Shown: positions 12,498-20,037, counted from the stretch's first letter. The stretch is DNA of 22,148 bases from a bacterium (GCA_028819835.1 JAPPKR010000060.1:1-22148), one strand, 5' to 3'. The notes: generated by a model from the letters alone, not told the origin. Numbers and translations: made by a program.

Positions 12498-12515
12498 TTG
12501 CATCTGCATTATAGT
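12498..12515. promoter_or_regulatory. shared dyad with divergent -10 elements
   Basis: The dyad TTGC-ATCT-GCAT (12498-12509) is identical to 7137-7148. On the plus strand it abuts TATAGT (12510-12515), driving the truncated copy 5. On the minus strand TATAAT (12513-12508) reads toward the 119-residue gene, with the dyad in the start region. One bound dimer could silence both. Confidence 0.55.
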
Positions 12516-12526
12516 ATTCTCCCAAC

Positions 12527-12623
12527 GTGGAAATGAAGGCACAGTCACATGCCTCGAATTATCGCCGGACTCTGATCGAACAAATCTTCACCAAGCTATT
12601 CCGGCGGAAGCGGCCCTTGATGA
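12527..12623 (+). pseudogene. internally deleted HWFW-family copy 5
   Basis: A short start (GTG 12527 or ATG 12533) leads via unrelated codons straight into TLIEQIFTKLFRRKRP, the end of helix 2 and basic tail of copy 1. Helix 1, HWFW and most of helix 2 are gone, and one extra base after the tail destroys the stop seen in copy 1. Promoter and downstream element are retained, so the locus looks like a deletion derivative of a copy 1-type module. Confidence 0.6.
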
Positions 12624-12943
12624 TCCCGGTGGGCCCTCTTGTCCCTGCTTCCTTTCGTCGGCGACGAGGGGGAACGAGCGAGGACGGCCAGACGAACACC
12701 TCTCGCTCTCCTGCCAACGTTCGGGAGCGTCCTGTGGGCCACGCCATTTCGCGTCGGCTCCCAACAGCCCGCGGACGCTCCCTGACCTGGGTCTGGTTGG
12801 GAAGTGAACCTCACCGTCTCCCTGGATCCAGACCAGTCCACCCTCCCCCTTCTCTTGTTTCCTTCGAGCCAAAGTATGGAATGAGAGGGGGAGGGATCCG
12901 GGGGGTCGTGGGGCATCCTCGATCCCGCCCCACGACCCCCTAT
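12572..12943 (+). repeat. structured repeat element, copy 2
   Basis: Homologous to 7473-7864. Stems: GGGAGCGTCC (12723-12732) with GGACGCTCCC (12773-12782), 10 bp perfect; GGTCTGG (12790-12796) with CCAGACC (12828-12834); GGGGGTCGTGGGGC (12901-12914) with GCCCCACGACCCCC (12927-12940), 14 bp perfect. It follows a broken membrane gene but keeps all three stems, implying that the element rather than the peptide is what has been conserved here, or that the peptide gene was lost recently. Confidence 0.6.
12901..12940. terminator. 14-bp perfect hairpin closing repeat copy 2
   Basis: Arms 12901-12914 and 12927-12940 with a 12-nt loop, corresponding to 7827-7858 in copy 1. It is strong enough to terminate or to protect an RNA 3' end; no T-run follows. 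Confidence 0.4.
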
Positions 12944-13080
12944 GCCTCAATCCCCCAGTTGCTGTGCCGTCAGACCCAAGCGAAAGACGCAAGCTGATAA
13001 CCGCTGACGGTGGGAACTCTGTCTGGTCAAAGCAGCAACTACCGCAACGCGAACGTACCCTGATAGTGATATTGAAATGG

Positions 13081-13110
13081 ACAGTGTTCCTGTGAGTTGG
13101 GGAACATTGT
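13081..13110 (-). terminator. hairpin downstream of tRNA-Leu
   Basis: ACAGTGTTCC (13081-13090) and GGAACATTGT (13101-13110) pair at 9 of 10 positions around a 10-nt loop, beginning 8 nt after the tRNA 3' end on the minus strand. Confidence 0.45.
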
Positions 13111-13118
13111 CTCTAGGG

Positions 13119-13202
13119 TGTCGGAGGAGGGACTTGAACCCTCACCCTCCGTAGAGGACTAGGCCCTCAACCTAGCGCGTCTGCCATTTCCGCCACTCCG
13201 AC
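13119..13202 (-). tRNA. tRNA-Leu (anticodon GAG)
   Basis: The 84-nt gene reads 5' GTCGGAG and 3' CTCCGAC as a perfect 7-bp acceptor stem, with discriminator A and no encoded CCA. The anticodon stem-loop CTAGG-TTGAGGG-CCTAG gives anticodon GAG (codons CUC/CUU). The T-arm is GAGGG-TTCAAGT-CCCTC, and a long class II variable arm (around TCCTCTACGGAGGG) confirms leucine type. It marks the border between the sparse accessory stretch on its left and the dense catabolic genes on its right. Confidence 0.95.
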
Positions 13203-13215
13203 TTGAGGTCTCGGA

Positions 13216-13221
13216 AGTATA
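13216..13221 (-). promoter_or_regulatory. -10 element of tRNA-Leu
   Basis: Minus-strand TATACT lies 13 nt before the tRNA 5' end. No convincing -35 was seen. Confidence 0.4.
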
Positions 13222-13353
13222 CCTGCAAGGCCCACCTCCTACTCCAGCCACAATTCATCCCTGCGGCATCCACCCAGGAGGTCGCGGCCCATTCAGTAGA
13301 CGCAACACCGCATTTCGCACCCTAGGCCGACTCCCTCAGGCCGGCAGCCGGGG

Positions 13354-14910
13354 TTACTCCCGGATCAGGGTGCGTGCCTGCTCCCGGACGTACGATCGCA
13401 TGTACCAGGGACCGCCGCTTCCGGCGCCTGAGGTGCCGGAGCCCTTCCAACCGCCGAAGGGCTGGATGTCGGGCCATGCGCCCGTGGTGGAACCGGCCCG
13501 GCGGTTTGCGTACACCACTCCGGCCTCGATCCTCTGGAAGAACCGGTCCACCTCCTTGTCGGTGCCGGCGAAGACCCCGGCTGTGAGCCCGAAGATCGTG
13601 TCGTTGGACTTGTCGATTCCCTCGTCCAGGGAGTCAACCGCGGTGACGGCTACGAACGGCACGAACAACTCCTTCTCCCAAACCCAGGACTCCTGGGGAG
13701 CGGTCACCACGGTGGGCTGGAGGAAGTTCCCCCTGGCCAGGTCACCGTCCGTGACGACCTCGCCGCCGGCCAGAACCTCGCCGCCGGCCTCTCTCACCTC
13801 GGCCACCGCGGAGCGGAACCGCTCCACCGCCTCCTGATCGATGACCGGTCCCAGGAAGATGTCGCGTCGGCGGGGGTCGCCCACTTCGATCTCGGCGGTC
13901 TTCTGGGTCAACAGGTCGACGAACTCCTCGAATGCCGGGCGCTCGACGTACACCCTGGAGTTGGCCGAGCACTTCTGTCCCGAGAGGCCGAACGCGGCCC
14001 TCATCACCCCTTCGGCGGCCAGGTCCAGGTCGGCCGACGCAGTCACCACCGCCGGATTCTTCCCGCCCATCTCGCACACCACCGGTTTGGGGCGACTGGC
14101 CGCCACGGTCCGGTACAGATACATTCCCACGTCGTAGGAGCCGGTGAAGGTGACGCCGTCCACGTCGTCGCTGTGGGCAAGGCGGTCGCCCGCTTCATCG
14201 CCGCCGGTGATCACCTGCAGGGCGCCCGACGGCAGCCCGGCGCGGAAGAAGATGTCGGCCAGGAGCAGGGAGCCCAGTGCACCCGTGTTGGACGGCTTCA
14301 GCACCACGGTGTTACCGGTCAGAAGAGCGGCTGACGTGGGGCTGGCCACCAGGGCCATGGGGAAGTTGAAGGGGGAGATGATCGCCCACACACCCCAGGG
14401 CCGGAGCACCGAACGGTTGGTATCGCCCACCCCGTAGGCTCCCATCGCCCTCTCCAGTCCTCCGGCTTCCTCCAGCCAGTCACAGTAATAATGGGCGAAG
14501 GCCGCTCCCTCGGAGACGTCCCCCAGGGCCTCGAGCCGGTTCTTGCCGATCTCCAGACTCAGGAACCCGGCCAAGAGCGGGGTCTCCTCCTCCATGATCT
14601 CCGCCGCCCGCCGGACGATCGCCACTCTCTCCTGCCAGGGAGTGGCTTCCCATTCCGCCTGGAAGGCGCGAGCGGTGGCTATGGCGTCATCGACATCGTC
14701 GGCGGAAGCCTGCGAATAGACCCCGACCACCACTTCGGAGTCGATGGGAGAGCGTTCGGTGTAGGTCTCTTCGGTGAACCGCTTCTCGCCGTCGATGAGA
14801 AGCGGGTGAGTCTGGCCGATCTGCGCGGTGGCCGCCGCCAGTCCCTCCTCATAGGCCTGGTGAAGGGCCGGATCGTCGGCCGACATGGTGGTATAAGTGA
14901 TCTTTCCCAT
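13354..14910 (-). CDS. aldehyde dehydrogenase, delta-1-pyrroline-5-carboxylate dehydrogenase-like
   Basis: 518 residues from ATG 14910 with AAAGGAA 6 nt upstream. ALDH active-site elements are complete: SPFNFPMALV (Asn182), VVCEMGGKNP (Glu280) and GLSGQKCSANS (Cys314), plus the cofactor-binding VVLKPSNTG and FTGSYDVG. Length and the C-terminal GGPWYMRSYVREQAR resemble RocA/PutA-type 1-pyrroline-5-carboxylate dehydrogenases, which oxidise glutamate semialdehyde to glutamate with NAD+. It is divergent from a proline racemase/hydroxyproline epimerase-family gene across 88 nt, supporting proline or hydroxyproline catabolism. A related semialdehyde substrate (such as 2-oxoglutarate semialdehyde in hydroxyproline breakdown) is equally possible. 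Confidence 0.83.
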   Translation of the reverse strand: MGKITYTTMSADDPALHQAYEEGLAAATAQIGQTHPLLIDGEKRFTEETYTERSPIDSEVVVGVYSQASADDVDDAIATARAFQAEWEATPWQERVAIVRRAAEIMEEETPLLAGFLSLEIGKNRLEALGDVSEGAAFAHYYCDWLEEAGGLERAMGAYGVGDTNRSVLRPWGVWAIISPFNFPMALVASPTSAALLTGNTVVLKPSNTGALGSLLLADIFFRAGLPSGALQVITGGDEAGDRLAHSDDVDGVTFTGSYDVGMYLYRTVAASRPKPVVCEMGGKNPAVVTASADLDLAAEGVMRAAFGLSGQKCSANSRVYVERPAFEEFVDLLTQKTAEIEVGDPRRRDIFLGPVIDQEAVERFRSAVAEVREAGGEVLAGGEVVTDGDLARGNFLQPTVVTAPQESWVWEKELFVPFVAVTAVDSLDEGIDKSNDTIFGLTAGVFAGTDKEVDRFFQRIEAGVVYANRRAGSTTGAWPDIQPFGGWKGSGTSGAGSGGPWYMRSYVREQARTLIRE

Positions 14911-14998
14911 GGTTTGTTCCTTTACCCCCGGAGCTTTGGTTGGAAGACGGGGTAAATTTTAGCATGCCTCCTAACCCCCTTGATCGGAGCACCCGCCC

Positions 14999-16021
14999 AT
15001 GAGCTTCCGCCGCCGCCTGCACGTGATCGACTCCCACACGGCCGGGGAGCCGACCCGGGTGGTGACAGGGGGCTTTCCCGAACTGGAGGGCAACTCGCTC
15101 GAGGAGGTGGAGGCGGACCTCGTCTCCAACCATTGGGATGTGGCCCGGATGCTGGTCGGCGAACCGCGGGGACACGCACCCACACATGCCGTCCTGCCTC
15201 TGCCCCCCTATCGCTCCGACGCCGACCTCTCGATCCTGATTCTCTCGTCGCTCGGTTCCCTGACCATGTGCGGGCATGCCCTGATCGGCACGGTGACCAC
15301 TCTGGTGGAAACCGGCAGGGTCCAGCCGACCGAGCCGGTCACCAAGGTGGCCGTGGAGACCTTGAGCGGCCTCGTGGTGGCCGATGCCCACGTGGAGGGC
15401 ACCAAGGTCCGGGCGGTGACTTTCCGGGGAGTGCCCTCCTGGGTGGCGGTGTCCGGACTGGAGGTGAGAGTTGATGGAGAGACATTTGACGTGGACCTGG
15501 CCTTCGGAGGCATCTGGTATGCCTTGGTAGAAGTCGAGCAGGCAGGCATGGAGATTGCGGTGGATCGTATTCCCGGCCTGGTGGCGCTCAGCCATCGCAT
15601 CCGCCTCGAGGTGAACAGGATGCTGTCGGCGGACGCCGGATGGCCCCCCGGGACGCCGAACCAGGTGGACCAACTCCTCTTCTTCGGGCCTCCGGCCAGC
15701 CCCGGCGCCGACGGGCAGAACATGGCCACCTCCACCGGCCTGGGATTCGACCGCTCTCCCTGCGGAACCGGAAGCTGTGCTCGCATGGCGCGGGCCCACG
15801 CCCGGGGGGAACTGGGGGTGGGAGACACCTTCGTGCACGAAAGCGTGCTCAACACCATGTTCACCGGGACCATAGAAGCTGAGACGGAGGTGTCCGGGAA
15901 GAAGGCGATCATTCCCACCATTACCGGCTCGGCCTATCTCACCGCCTTCAGCCAACTGGTGCTCGACAAGTACGATCCTCTGGGAGAGGGGATCTTCATC
16001 CCGGCGGCAGGGGGGACCTAA
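14999..16021 (+). CDS. proline racemase / 4-hydroxyproline epimerase family enzyme
   Basis: 340 residues from ATG 14999. The N-terminal DSHTAGEPTRVV (11-22) is the family signature. Both catalytic cysteines are present: Cys91 in MCGHALIG and Cys255 in DRSPCGTGSCA, with Asp251. Two cysteines indicate a two-base racemase or epimerase rather than the trans-3-hydroxyproline dehydratase branch, in which the first cysteine is Ser or Thr. It probably inverts C2 of proline or of 4-hydroxyproline; the two are not separable here. It shares the divergent region with the P5C dehydrogenase-like gene, and its stop overlaps by 4 nt that of the convergent Cache-domain gene. Confidence 0.85.
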   Translation: MSFRRRLHVIDSHTAGEPTRVVTGGFPELEGNSLEEVEADLVSNHWDVARMLVGEPRGHAPTHAVLPLPPYRSDADLSILILSSLGSLTMCGHALIGTVTTLVETGRVQPTEPVTKVAVETLSGLVVADAHVEGTKVRAVTFRGVPSWVAVSGLEVRVDGETFDVDLAFGGIWYALVEVEQAGMEIAVDRIPGLVALSHRIRLEVNRMLSADAGWPPGTPNQVDQLLFFGPPASPGADGQNMATSTGLGFDRSPCGTGSCARMARAHARGELGVGDTFVHESVLNTMFTGTIEAETEVSGKKAIIPTITGSAYLTAFSQLVLDKYDPLGEGIFIPAAGGT

Positions 16022-16512
16022 GGCTCAACCGGTTCGTACCAGCCGGAGCCGAAAATCAGCCCGTCGTGGAGGACCACCCAGGCGTGCTTCCGTTGCTGCT
16101 CGCCGGTCTCGGGGTTCACAAAGACGTAAGAGACCCAGTGGCCGTCCTCGGTGGCCGCCAGCATGTCGTCACCGTAGAAATAGCCGGTGGAGTCCACCCG
16201 GAGAGCCGGATCCCGGTACCTGAAATCAGGATTGTGATGGCCAATGGTGTAGCCGTTCTCGTCGATTATGAACACGTACCACGGCCCGTCGACGTTCATG
16301 GGAGTGTTGTGGTAGGCAATCGTGAGCTCCCGGCCGTCCTCCTGGTAGCGTTCGATGGCTTCGGAGACCACATGCTGGGTGTAAGCAGCCGGGTCGTCCT
16401 TGGTGGGAGTGTCGTTGCCGGTGAGCGCCCTGTACCCGATCAGGACCGCCAGCATCACCGCCACCAGGATCAGCATCTGGGAAGACGAACTGGTGTTTCT
16501 CCGTGTGGACAT
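16018..16512 (-). CDS. single-Cache-domain membrane-anchored protein
   Basis: I chose ATG 16512 (164 residues), just before a clear membrane anchor; a longer in-frame ORF to 16614 would overlap the upstream gene. STRRNTSSSSQ is followed by one helix (MLILVAVMLAVLIGYRAL, about 13-30) and an extracytoplasmic domain with VDGPWYVFIIDENGYTIGHH, DSTGYFYGDDML, EDGHWVSYVFVNPETGEQ and VVLHDGLIFGSGWYE. These match the small Cache (sCache) ligand-binding fold used in chemoreceptors and sensor kinases. Here there is no attached signalling domain. It lies 61 nt behind the Gfo/Idh gene, so it may sense or bind the substrate of that cluster. Confidence 0.75.
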   Translation of the reverse strand: MSTRRNTSSSSQMLILVAVMLAVLIGYRALTGNDTPTKDDPAAYTQHVVSEAIERYQEDGRELTIAYHNTPMNVDGPWYVFIIDENGYTIGHHNPDFRYRDPALRVDSTGYFYGDDMLAATEDGHWVSYVFVNPETGEQQRKHAWVVLHDGLIFGSGWYEPVEP

Positions 16513-16530
16513 TGGATGCTTCCCCGCTCC

Positions 16531-16575
16531 GAGGACCCTATTCAAAGACGCAGGATAACTGGCCGGCGGGTCCTC
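16531..16575. repeat. 8-bp perfect inverted repeat between Gfo/Idh and Cache genes
   Basis: GAGGACCC (16531-16538) and GGGTCCTC (16568-16575) frame 29 nt and overlap the stop of the oxidoreductase gene. It may attenuate read-through into the Cache gene. Confidence 0.4.
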
Positions 16576-17620
16576 AACTCGGCTTGACCACCTCGCCGCG
16601 GCGGGAGGACTCATACAGCGCTTCCATCACCGCCAGGGTCCGACGCCCCTCCCAACCGTCGACCATGGGCGGGCGGCCCTCGGCCACTGCGGCGACGAAG
16701 TCCTCCATCTGGTGGAAATGCAGGGTGGGATCCGCGTAGCCACTGGAGGTTAGGGTGTCGCCCCGGTCGACCGATCCCGCCTCCAGCAACCCTTGGACCT
16801 CGGGCGTGGGCCCGCCCGGGACGTCCCATCGGGCCAGGTCGTCGTCCATCATGCCCACGGTCCCCTTCGTCCCCCGGATCAGCAAGCTCCGGGGCTCCGG
16901 GTTGACGGTGGCCGTGGAACTCGCCACCGTGGCCAGAACGCCGTTTCGGAAGCGCACCACCCCCAGGGTGAGGTCCTCGACCTCTATGTCGTGGAGAGCG
17001 GTGGTGGTGTAAAACCCCGCCGCCGACTCGACGTCTCCCAGCATCCACACCATCAGGTCCAGGATGTGGCTGGTCTGGGTTACCAGCGACCCTCCCCCCT
17101 CCGAGGCCCACCTGCCCCTCCACTCCGCCGAGTCGTAGTAGGCCTGGGAGCGAAAACACAGGTCCCGGCACTCGGCCGCCAGGGGCTGGCCGATCAGTCC
17201 CCCTGTCACGGCCTCTCTCATCCGCAGGGCCCCCTCCATGAAGCGGTACATGAAGATCACCCCCAGGGTCACCCCAGCCTCGTCGCAGGCCGCGATCATC
17301 CGGTCGGCGTCGGCCACGGTGGTTGCGATGGGCTTCTCGGTGAGAACGTGAAGGCCCCGGGCGGCGGCGGCGACGGTCATCGGGGCATGGTCCCCGGTGG
17401 GCGTCGCCAGGCAGATCGCGTCGATGCCGGGAGCCTCCAACAACTCCCGCCAGTCGGTGAACACCTCCGAGACCCCGTACTCCCCAGCGAACTCGGTGGC
17501 CTTCTCCCGGTTGCGGGAACACACCGAGACCAACCGGGCGCCACCCGGCCGCATCGCCAGAGCGCCCGCGAACAGGTGCCCCGCCCCTCCGGTGCCGACC
17601 AAGCCGAACCGGAGGCTCAT
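16574..17620 (-). CDS. Gfo/Idh/MocA-family NAD(P)-dependent oxidoreductase
   Basis: 348 residues from ATG 17620; the frame stays open far upstream, but the family N-terminus begins here. LRFGLVGTGGAGHLFAGAL (3-21) is the dinucleotide-binding loop, CLATPTGDHAPM (70-81) and TEKPIATT (94-101) carry the family EKP motif with the catalytic-region lysine, and GGGSLVTQTSHILDLMVWMLG is the typical C-terminal domain helix with the conserved His. Enzymes of this family oxidise or reduce sugars, inositols and other hydroxylated compounds. The substrate is not evident. The gene is divergent from the NicX-like gene by 90 nt. No strong ribosome-binding site is visible. Confidence 0.83.
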   Translation of the reverse strand: MSLRFGLVGTGGAGHLFAGALAMRPGGARLVSVCSRNREKATEFAGEYGVSEVFTDWRELLEAPGIDAICLATPTGDHAPMTVAAAARGLHVLTEKPIATTVADADRMIAACDEAGVTLGVIFMYRFMEGALRMREAVTGGLIGQPLAAECRDLCFRSQAYYDSAEWRGRWASEGGGSLVTQTSHILDLMVWMLGDVESAAGFYTTTALHDIEVEDLTLGVVRFRNGVLATVASSTATVNPEPRSLLIRGTKGTVGMMDDDLARWDVPGGPTPEVQGLLEAGSVDRGDTLTSSGYADPTLHFHQMEDFVAAVAEGRPPMVDGWEGRRTLAVMEALYESSRRGEVVKPS

Positions 17621-17710
17621 AGCAGCGAACGGATAGTAGGCGGGTGGCGCAGTGGAATCATGGTCATCGCCCTTAACATTACGAACCACCAAGCCGACAA
17701 AGGAGTCAAT

Positions 17711-18763
17711 GTGCGTCGAGTTCCAAACACGTCCGCTGCGGGAGCGGAACTGGTTCCCCTCTTCCGGGATCAACTGCTGCTCTGCGATGTGAAGCCGGGC
17801 GAGACGGTGCTGGGCTTCACCGACACCATGAGCAACGACGCCTACACCACCGCGCTCGGCGCGGCGGCCCGCGTGCTGGGCGCCACCTTCTTCCAGATCG
17901 TGGTCTCCGGCGACGAGGAGTGGATGAAGTCCGAGGCGATCATCGACGCATGGAAGGGCTCCGACCTGGTGGTGGGGATGCTCACCACCGGTTGGATATA
18001 CAGCGATGCTCACAACGCGGCGCTCGACGCCGGGGCGCGCACCCTGATGATCGAGGAGCCCGAGGACATACTGGCGCGGATGTTCCCCACTCCCGAGATC
18101 CGGCGCCGGGCGGAAGTCAGCCAGAGACTCATGGAGGCGGGGACCACGCTCCGGGTCCAATCGGAAGCCGGCACCGACCTGACCCTCAGCTACGATGAAC
18201 GTCCGGTGGGGGTCCAATATGGCTACTCCGACACGCCCGGGCGTTGGGACCACTGGCCGTCGGGACAGGTGGCGCTGGCCCCCCTTGAGCACTCGGCCGA
18301 GGGCACCCTGGTGCTCGACGAGGGCGACTGCATGATCAACCTGGGCAGGTACGTGATGTCACCCATCCGCCTGGAGCTTCGGGAAGGGAGCATCGTCTCG
18401 ATCGACGGCGCAGCCGACGCCCGCCTGGCAAAGGACTACTTCGAGCTTCCCCGGGACTCACGCTCCTACGGCGTCTCCCACATCGGCTGGGGCTATGAGC
18501 ACCGGGCCGACTGGAACGCCCTGGGCCTGCGGTTCTGGGAAGGAGGAGGCGTGATGGACGTCGAGAGCTACTATGGCAACATGCTGATCGCCTTCGGCGC
18601 CAACTACATGCGGGGACTGGACGGGGAGAACCGGGTGCCGTTCCACTTCGACATCCCCACCCGCAACCACTCCATCTGGGTCGACGACACCCAGATCATT
18701 GACCGGGGGGACTTCGTCATCCCCGAACTGCGACTCGACTACTCCGAAAGGAACGACTCGTGA
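17711..18763 (+). CDS. NicX-like 2,5-dihydroxypyridine 5,6-dioxygenase family protein
   Basis: GTG 17711 with a near-perfect AAAGGAG 5 nt upstream gives 350 residues, the usual NicX length. Stretches typical of NicX are present: EEPEDILARMFPT (115-127), YGYSDTPGRWDHWPSGQ (170-186), HSAEGTLVLDEGD (194-206), GVSHIGWG (254-261) and FHFDIPTRNH (311-320). His257, His312 and Asp314 match the Fe(II)-binding His/His/Asp set of the Pseudomonas enzyme. NicX cleaves 2,5-dihydroxypyridine to N-formylmaleamate in nicotinate breakdown. The same fold is related to M29 aminopeptidases, but the metal set favours the dioxygenase. Its TGA overlaps the GTG of the amidohydrolase. Confidence 0.8.
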   Translation: MRRVPNTSAAGAELVPLFRDQLLLCDVKPGETVLGFTDTMSNDAYTTALGAAARVLGATFFQIVVSGDEEWMKSEAIIDAWKGSDLVVGMLTTGWIYSDAHNAALDAGARTLMIEEPEDILARMFPTPEIRRRAEVSQRLMEAGTTLRVQSEAGTDLTLSYDERPVGVQYGYSDTPGRWDHWPSGQVALAPLEHSAEGTLVLDEGDCMINLGRYVMSPIRLELREGSIVSIDGAADARLAKDYFELPRDSRSYGVSHIGWGYEHRADWNALGLRFWEGGGVMDVESYYGNMLIAFGANYMRGLDGENRVPFHFDIPTRNHSIWVDDTQIIDRGDFVIPELRLDYSERNDS

Positions 18764-19995
18764 CCAATCTCGTAATACGCAACGCCGAACTTCTGGACTG
18801 CACCGGCGCCGACCCCCGGGCCGGTGTGGACGTGGCGGTGTCGGGCTCTCTGATCAGCGACGTCGGGCCTGGGGCGGGAACTTCGCCCGACCAGGTGATC
18901 GACGGCACCGGCCTGACCCTCATGCCCGGGCTGACCGACGCCCACGTCCACATGGGTCTGGTGGACCCGGCGGGCGGGATCGGCGACCTGCCCTGGATTG
19001 ACTACGTGTTCACCGTCCGGGGCGTCATCGAGAACACCCTCCAAGAGGGATTCACCACCGTCCGGGACGCAGGGGGACTCGACCCCCACTGGGCGCGGCT
19101 GTCGGAGCAGGGAGTGATCAACGGACCACGGATACTCCCCTCGGGATCGGTGCTGTCGCAGACCGGCGGGCACGGGGACCTGCGTCCCGCCCACCACATC
19201 GCCCATCCCCGCGGGAGCATTCCCGGCCTCTCGGCCACCCCCGAGATCGTGGACGGGGTCGCCGAGGTGCGGCGGGCGGCCAGGGAGCAACTCCGCAAAG
19301 GCGCCACCCAGCTCAAGGTGTTCAGTTCGGGCGGGGTCCTCTCCCCTACCGATCCCTTCGACAGCCTCCAGTTCAGCTACGCAGAACTCCGGGCGGCGGT
19401 GGAGGCGGCGGCCGACTGGCACACCTACGTGCTCGCCCACTGTCACACCTCAGACGCCATCCGCAGGGCGATCACCGCCGGTATCCGCTCGATCGAGCAC
19501 GCCAGCATTCTTGACGAGGACGCGGCTCAGAGAATCTTGGATGCCGACGCCTTCGCGGTGGTCACGCTGTCGGTGAAGTACGACCTCTTGGGCGATCCGG
19601 AAGGGGCGAGACTCACGCCCGCCCAGTTGACCAAGCTCAAAGCGGTCGAGTCTGCCGTACACCGGAGCCTCGAGATTATGGGAGAGACCGGACTCAAGGT
19701 GGGCTCCGGATCGGACATCGTCGGTCCGCTCCAGGACCGCCGAGGCCGGGAATTGCCCCACAAGGCCAATTTCATGAGCCCCGCCGAGGCGATCGCCACC
19801 GCCACCACCGGCAACGCCGAACTGTTCTACATGGAGGACCGGATTGGCACCGTCGAGGTTGGCAAGGAAGCCGACCTGATCCTGGTGGATGGCAACCCCC
19901 TGGATGAGATCGAAGTCTTGGCCGAGCCCGACCGGATAGTGGCCGTGATCAAAGGCGGCCGGATCTACAAGGACATCCAGGGAAGGGTCATGTAG
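18760..19995 (+). CDS. metal-dependent amidohydrolase coupled to the NicX-like gene
   Basis: 411 residues from GTG 18760, overlapping the NicX-like stop by 4 nt (GTGA). The amidohydrolase-superfamily metal ligands are all visible: His62 and His64 (DAHVHMG), Lys186 (TQLKVFSSGG, probably carboxylated), His227/His229 (LAHCHT), His247 (RSIEHAS) and Asp319 (GSGSD). The C-terminus GTVEVGKEADLILVDGNPLD is the usual small beta domain. The layout matches the imidazolonepropionase/Xaa-Pro dipeptidase-like group. Given the tight coupling it may hydrolyse the formyl-amide or amide made after ring cleavage, a job done by unrelated NicD and NicF in Pseudomonas; this is inference. Confidence 0.84.
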   Translation: MTNLVIRNAELLDCTGADPRAGVDVAVSGSLISDVGPGAGTSPDQVIDGTGLTLMPGLTDAHVHMGLVDPAGGIGDLPWIDYVFTVRGVIENTLQEGFTTVRDAGGLDPHWARLSEQGVINGPRILPSGSVLSQTGGHGDLRPAHHIAHPRGSIPGLSATPEIVDGVAEVRRAAREQLRKGATQLKVFSSGGVLSPTDPFDSLQFSYAELRAAVEAAADWHTYVLAHCHTSDAIRRAITAGIRSIEHASILDEDAAQRILDADAFAVVTLSVKYDLLGDPEGARLTPAQLTKLKAVESAVHRSLEIMGETGLKVGSGSDIVGPLQDRRGRELPHKANFMSPAEAIATATTGNAELFYMEDRIGTVEVGKEADLILVDGNPLDEIEVLAEPDRIVAVIKGGRIYKDIQGRVM

Positions 19996-20037
19996 ACCAA
20001 GGGTGTCTCAGTCCCGAGAGCGCGCCGCAATGGCCAA

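Noticed and set aside
12651..12943. CRISPR array or insertion sequence
   Set aside because: The repeat unit is long, occurs in two copies 5 kb apart, contains no spacers and encodes no transposase. No terminal inverted repeats with target duplications were seen.
13119..13202. tRNA-Leu as an integration site bounding an island
   Set aside because: The low-density region ends here, but I found no second copy of the tRNA 3' end elsewhere in the window and no integrase, so an island with attachment sites cannot be claimed.
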